27,708 nucleotides of DNA. It comes from Pelargonium cotyledonis. Taxonomy: Eukaryota; Streptophyta; Magnoliopsida; Geraniales; Geraniaceae. The notes under the pieces were generated by a model that worked only from the letters and a program-made list of their open reading frames with translations, had not been told where the DNA came from and ran no database searches. Position numbers and translations under genes: made by a program. The stretch spans positions 1 to 27,708 of the forward strand of contig JAYMTA010000501.1 of the NCBI GenBank assembly GCA_036897625.1, in the 5' to 3' direction. Positions 22,311-27,708 of this stretch are shown here, in pieces (within the stretch, counting starts at the first letter, position 1; the number at the start of each line of letters is the position of its first letter).

Positions 22311-23136
22311 CTATTCATCAGAACCTTTGGAGGAATCCGATATCATCCTTTGTATCATTTGACTTGTCTCTTCCTCTGACATGCGATCTCCTTTGCTTTG
22401 AGATTGAGCATAGGCCTCAAAGAATTCCTTGTTTTCTTTCTCTAATTCATTCCACACTGAACATACATATGAGATACAAGTACATAATTTGGTCATTTTG
22501 TTTGGTAACTTTTTTGGCTTCAAATTTAAGTTAACAAAGAGCGTTAATTTATTTGTTGTAAATTAAAATATATGCCCTCCAGTTAAGTTTCTATAGTAGG
22601 TTCATTCAAATTCTAATTCAGTTAACTCCTCTAACTTGAATTTCTATTAGCTATCATAAATCAAGCTCATTTGAGATCAATCCCAAAAAGTGAATCCTAA
22701 TATGGAGATTCTTTGTTTTAATTTTCAAAACGAGGCCTAAACATCATATCACTATAATTAGTTCTTTTCAATTGGTTTCCAAGCTAATTTGTGCATATGT
22801 GGGCTTGTGCATGTGAGAGTGACAGCTATGTATATACAAAGTAGCAAGATGAAAAGAAACTGACCAGTTGAGGTGATTACAGGTTTAATGTCTGCATGTT
22901 TAGAGAGGGCATCCATGCACTCTTCCTTAGTCATGTGAAAGATCAAACACTTCTCTATCAGGTGCTGCACCTATAAAAGTCATAATTTATACATCATCAA
23001 AGAAAATAGTAACTACCCATGACATAAAAGAAACAACCGAAATGGTTACAAAATTAAAAGATTGATTCATCAAGAAAACTTGGAGATCAACCATATCATT
23101 TACCATGTGTATGTAAGAAGCAGAGGAGTCACCCAT
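22311..23136 (-). CDS. Small plant-specific TIGR01589 protein, RPGE-like (94 aa, 3 exons)
   Basis: Exons are 23136-23104, 22970-22865 and 22456-22311. Donors are GTAAAT and GTCAGT, acceptors TATAG and TTCAG. The phases join to MGDSSASYIHM, then VQHLIEKCLIFHMTKEECMD, ALSKHADIKPVITST, VWNELEKENKEFFEAYAQS and RMSEEETSQMIQRMISD, ending GSDE. This is the whole A_thal_3526/TIGR01589 domain: a Cys/His-containing N-terminal half and a helical acidic C-terminal half. In Arabidopsis the family includes At3g55240 and its relatives, described as REPRESSOR OF PHOTOSYNTHETIC GENES (RPGE), which interfere with GOLDEN2-LIKE transcription factors. There is no signal peptide or membrane segment. The family is clear; which RPGE paralogue it matches is not determined. 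Confidence 0.9.
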
Positions 23137-23294
23137 GATCTTACAATCTTTGATCTTGAGCAAAACACTACTATATATGAAACTAAACAATCAACAAAGG
23201 AAAGTAAAGACTAGTATGTGATTAGGGAGTAACAGAATGAATAGTTGCAATATGATGCAGGTCCAGCATACCATTGTGGGGTGCACAAGAATAT

Positions 23295-23464
23295 ACAATA
23301 TATAGAGTAGTGAAAAGGGGGTGGGACCAGAAGTCCCACGTGAGAGATAAATGATAATTGGTTGAGAAGGGATTAGAGGAGATTTGTAAATGACTATTCC
23401 GTTGTCTTGTAGGATTGCCATTAGGCAACTCTCTCCCACGTGATGAGTGGGGCATCCCCCAATC
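23295..23464 (-). promoter_or_regulatory. RPGE-like promoter: TATA box, two G-boxes, CCAATC site
   Basis: Upstream of the start at 23136, the minus strand has a TATATATTG TATA-like run at about 23295-23303. Two CACGTG G-boxes lie at 23337-23342 and 23437-23442, exactly 100 bases apart and both within CCCACGTGA on the plus strand. A CCAATC sequence lies at 23459-23464. G-boxes are bound by PIF, HY5 and related factors, and CCAATC is a reported GLK-type motif. Binding is inferred from motif identity only. Confidence 0.55.
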
Positions 23465-23551
23465 AGAATTCCTCCAAATAACAAACCTACAAAACCCATA
23501 TGCCATCACTCCTTTTATAGTTCCCCATATGATCCTTCTTTTGTTACTCAC

Positions 23552-26500
23552 AATTCAAAGAGCAAGAAAAAAAAGTATCTGAGAGTACCAGGACAAGTAT
23601 CAAAAGAACTGCCTCTAATCCTTTCAGTGAATAAGGTAACCATTATAATTCAAATTTCAGAACTAGTGGTTTTTGTGTTGAAAGAGCATACATACAAAAA
23701 ATGGCCATGCTGCAACGTGGAATTCAGTGATTGTTGAGAGAAATACCATTGTGCCATCCTCTAACCCAGCTACACCTGGTTGCTTAGAGACAATGGTTAC
23801 TGTTTGTTTTCATGCTTTGTGAAGAGCACCAGACCTTTTGTGAGGAAACCTGAATGTTCTTACTGGTGACTTCACATTGCTTTGTACCTCCCCTTCCCTG
23901 TGCTGCGGATGATCGTGTTTGCCAGCTAAGAGTTCCTCTGCAAGTTAGTTTTTAGCTTTTTTTTTCTTACTCATTCCACAGCACGAGCAAATAAATTACC
24001 ACACCCAGGACTATCATTTAACCAGTTAACCTGATTCTTGCTAATCCCTAGCTAATTTCACACTCTGTGAAAAGACACAGTCAAAACTGAGTTCACAAGA
24101 ATCTTTATATATAATAGAAAACCAGCCCCTAACAATAAGCCCAGTAGCTCACAAATAACTTAAACAAAACTGTCATTGTGTTTCATCAAATGCATATGAA
24201 CCTATATTATATTCTAGAACTCACGTCAGCTTTGTCTTTTTCGTAATGTTTCATTACCATCCACCGCCATTAACATATACACTGTCAGATCAAACAAAAA
24301 AGGCATTGCAGTTTCTTTGATGCCATGAACCAACAGTAGCAACTAGCAACTATGCATATCCAAAGCAAATGGGATTCACCACTTGCCTAGCTAGTTGCCT
24401 TAGATATTTCTTCCAAATACATAGTTGAGAGTCTCGACAGTCGACAATCTATATAAAATCATTAAGCTGAGCATAAACCTGATATACAGTATCATGCTTA
24501 TCCTTGATAATGTGGCAATAATTACTAAAACCCAATAAACATGCTTAAATTCTTACTCGTTCATTAATCATCACTATCATAACAGTGACATTGCGTCTAA
24601 TCAAGTTATAAGTAACAATATTAATGCAAATAAACTAATATAGAGTCTAATGAAATGCAACTTTCATCTGTGGTCACTGGTCAGGCAAGGAAATTCAGTA
24701 ATAGTTACAAAAATGTGGATTGACAGCATGTGCACCTCAAGGTGAGTTAGAGGTGTACACGAAACCAATGATGCTGCTATCTCAGCCTGATTTGCCATGT
24801 CAGCACATACCAATACCCATCATTAGATATCATTATAGATTGAGCCTGGTGATGTGTCAGGTGGATTGGTTTAGAATCACGAAGACAGTAAAATTTTCAT
24901 ACCAAATTTGAGCTCGAACACATAGCAAAAGAGCTCTATCCTCAAACTCACCAAACTTTGTTTACAGCATTATACAAGACAAACTACTACATGATGTTAG
25001 ATCCAAATTAGGATGGTTAAAGCAAGCACGATAAGCATTATCGCCGCATCCACAAAATGCTTTCTGGGGTATGAACACATCCCCCAACAACTGTATGATT
25101 CCCTGATGAATCAACAACAAACACACACAACATCAAATGGATTAGATAGAAAAACAGGTAAAAAACCACAAACATCACGGGAAAAATACTGTGGATGCAT
25201 TGTACATAAATGGAGAGAGTGTGCTAAGAACGATTTGCAACATCACCTTAATCATCAAAAACAGCCATAACTTTGCTTTCAGCTTCATTAAAAAATCGGA
25301 TCCACCATTACTGATTAGTCTCTGTCCTGAATTGACCACTGCATTTTAGCATAAGTAACTTAAGTATCACAGAAACAGTGGAACGTACAGAAGCACAGCA
25401 TTTCGGATCATGCATATGTGAATACAGAGAGAAATCGATCTGATTCCTTTTCTAGGTCAATCAAAAATTGAAGAAAAGAGATGACAAGACTCGACTTCGC
25501 TGAGGCAAATTATCGATCACATACGAAGCATACCGAACACACAAGCATGTGAGTGCTTCAAATCAATGGAGCCAAATGAGATGATCTGGTTCTCCGAAAG
25601 ATCCGCTGAAGAAGACGAAAGAAGTGCTGAAAATCGGCAGGAGCACAAAAACCACAGAAACCTGATCAAGAAAATGAATCAAACCGACAGTCCAAAATTT
25701 GGTTTCCATTTCTCTTCCAATGGATTCGTGGGAGCAAACGCTAATGTGCATGTTAAATTGGAGCGATTCACTCATATGTCAAATTGCTCACTGTCAGTAT
25801 CTCAATCTGTACAAAGAAATAACAACATCAAGAATATTTAGATTTTTTTTTATTAAGTTGGAAATCAGTACGGCAAGGAAATCGAAAATATAACTAACAA
25901 ATTGAGTTATAATTATTAAAACATTACGAAGTTTTACCATCAGTCTAAATAATTAAGTTGAAGACATTAAAAATTCTCTTCTAGTCTGAAGAGCACGAAC
26001 AATTGACAACAACTGCACTTGAAATATAATGTGACTACATGAATGTAGGGCTCTGTCAACCGCCCCTCGCCACCATTGGATCTGTCATGTGATTCGACAT
26101 CAATCTCGAAGGTTGATCTGATGACTCTGATCTTCTTTGCAATCGCCTCTTGCTGCTCTACTCACACACCAATAAAAAATCTATTGTGAATCTACGTTGC
26201 CGCTCTACAAACCTTAACAACACTTTAAGTTGTTATCAAAGCAAGAGCTCGATATCTTAACGAGTAATATCATAATTTGTTGTGTACAAACTCAAAAGAT
26301 TGTGGTCGCTCTGAAAATCAAAAGCAATCATAGCCAAACAAAAACACTAGACGAGAGACGTCTCTCAAAATGAAAGCAATATATATATATAGTAATTCTA
26401 AATCATGTATAATTGCATAAAAACACACTAATTTTAAAATGAATGGATATTTATTTATCGTAGAAGCGAGTGAAATGATCAACAGAAGAAAATTGGTTTA

Positions 26501-26600
26501 ACTAATCTATACGTGTTCACTTCATTAGTTTATTTGAACTTCAAGATAATGTAATTAGTTTTTCTCGATAATTTGAGGTGTGTGAAGTGTTGGTTACCTC
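23552..26600. other. Noncoding or uncharacterised stretch
   Basis: No family is recognisable in about 3 kb. On the minus strand the segment 25700-25500 looks like a GC-richer transcript leader followed by possible splice signals (donor GGTATGCTTCG near 25533, acceptor AAAATGCAG near 25341, donor AAGGTGATG near 25248, acceptor TTCATCAG near 25103). No long frame results, so an unannotated noncoding or small-peptide transcript is possible. The plus-strand frame at 25566-25841 (91 residues) is unrecognised. A 14-base palindrome GAGAGACGTCTCTC lies at 26353-26366 and an AT run at 26379-26391. Confidence 0.35.
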
Positions 26601-26816
26601 AAAAAGATTAATAGAACCAACACCATATGGGCCAAGTGGTAAAACTTACCACTTAGGTTCCCGTAGATCTCGAGTTTGAGTCACCATGAGGACACTGTTG
26701 GTATTTATATTTGCAATGGATATGGGTGGGGTATGGACTTATCTTTGCTTGTAATCTTGTAACACTTAATTGGACTTTCTAGCCCAAATTTAAAAAAAAA
26801 AAAAAAAGATTAATAG
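26601..26816 (+). mobile_element. tRNA-derived SINE with poly(A) tail and target-site duplication
   Basis: The 14-base sequence AAAAAGATTAATAG occurs at 26601-26614 and again at 26803-26816, flanking an insert of about 188 bases. The insert begins AACCAACACCATATGGGCC and carries a box A-like GGCCAAGTGGTAAAAC. It then has a box B-like GAGTTTGAGTCACC near 26672-26685, a tRNA-unrelated body and a 15-16 base poly(A) run. This is the full anatomy of a plant SINE: pol III promoter boxes, A tail and direct repeats. Some of the A residues of the second repeat may belong to the tail, leaving at least AGATTAATAG as the duplication. Confidence 0.88.
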
Positions 26817-27708
26817 ACAATAAAATGGATGATCCTCTACTTATGGTCATTTCTTTGAAAATGATGCATCATTGTATTTCCTCTTACCCAAGTCATGAAG
26901 ATCTTAGGAGGATTAGATTGGCAAGGCCATGCACCCAAAACTTTACCTAAGAGACTGTGACAATAAGTACTAGGGTTAGACTTAGTAGTGTGAGTGTGTG
27001 ACCTTTAGAAGCAAACCTTAAAATTGAGATTAACTTTTGATATACTTAGGGGACACCCTGAATATTAAGATTGGTATTTGATTGGTGGAAAGCATCCCCT
27101 CATTTCAAATATTACAAATACAAACCTCATAAGATAAGATTGGACTACTCTATATGATAGGTGACCTTGCTTTGCTTGTACCCTCTATGGCTCTATGATT
27201 GCTAGTTTACTATACATGGATCAAAATATTATCAATCACTTTCTCATTTCAAGTGACAGCATATATTATGACTGATTTGGTATCAGTAAAGTTATTAACC
27301 TGTTGAAAAACTAAAATTATTTATAAATAATAAAAATTTAACGTAAATGACCAACTCATTTGCTAGTTGATACATGTGTGATGCATGTGTTGTTTAGGAT
27401 AATCTGAATTGTTCAATTGAAGTGAGATTTTAATATGGAATGAGAACATATATGACCCGATATTTGGTCAGTATAGCTAAAAACTATGGCTAGTTACTAT
27501 TTCATAGTCAATACCTATTGACATGACCCATACAATTAGCTGGATCCTACTATTGTCATTTCTATCAGCTGGTTTCCATCTTCACATGGGTCACCCTTAA
27601 ACAAATACTCCATTCGTCTTAAAATGAGTGTCTTGTTTTCATTTTTTGTAAAAATTAAAAATTACAAGATAATTTAGTGTGTTTTCAATATTACCTCCAC
27701 TTTCTCAC
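26817..27708. other. Noncoding AT-rich stretch to the window edge
   Basis: No gene, RNA or delimited repeat is supportable. The composition is AT-rich with short frames only. Confidence 0.6.

Noticed and set aside
22861..22970. Exon 2 of the RPGE-like gene as a separate gene with start GTG
   Set aside because: The GTG is the first codon after a TATAG acceptor; exon 1 (MGDSSASYIHM) and exon 3 complete the domain in phase.

Overview
This is a piece of a plant nuclear genome, most likely a eudicot. The evidence is AT-rich intergenic DNA, genes broken by GT-AG introns, and four recognisable plant gene families: an ankyrin-PGG membrane protein, a MAKR kinase-regulator-like protein, a long multi-exon coiled-coil-like protein, and a small TIGR01589/RPGE-type protein. 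There are no bacterial operons, no CRISPR array, and no full-length transposase or reverse transcriptase gene.

Layout. Positions 1-3035 (+) hold three exons of an ITN1/ANK1-like ankyrin-repeat, four-pass membrane protein whose extreme N-terminus lies outside the window. Positions 3036-6080 are noncoding. Positions 6081-7142 (-) are an intronless MAKR gene. Positions 7143-10918 are noncoding and rich in repeats: a MITE-like inverted repeat near 7550-7860, a 148-bp tandem duplication at 8806-9093, an LTR-like promoter segment near 9810-10096, and a small hAT-like MITE at 10747-10827. Positions 10919-19580 (-) are an 18-exon gene whose exons could be joined in phase into a 745-residue protein. 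Its last exon carries four in-frame 66-bp repeats, and its introns carry a SINE-like insertion (14487-14635) and an LTR-like fragment (about 16100-16400). Positions 19860-21340 look like an LTR in reverse orientation, with a 24/31/38-bp minisatellite in the upstream (U3-like) part. Positions 22311-23136 (-) are a three-exon, 94-residue RPGE/TIGR01589 gene with paired G-boxes upstream. Positions 23550-27708 have no gene I can support, but contain a SINE with clear target-site duplications at 26601-26816.

The four genes are independent loci and do not form a pathway cluster. If family knowledge applies, they relate separately to membrane and stress signalling (ankyrin-PGG), receptor-kinase or brassinosteroid-type signalling (MAKR), an unknown coiled-coil role, and repression of GLK-driven photosynthetic genes (RPGE). 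I found no convincing new multi-gene system. The most informative observations are the small well-delimited mobile elements, the in-frame repeat expansion, and the promoter arrangement of the RPGE-like gene. All exon boundaries were read by eye from splice signals and reading-frame continuity, without transcript evidence.
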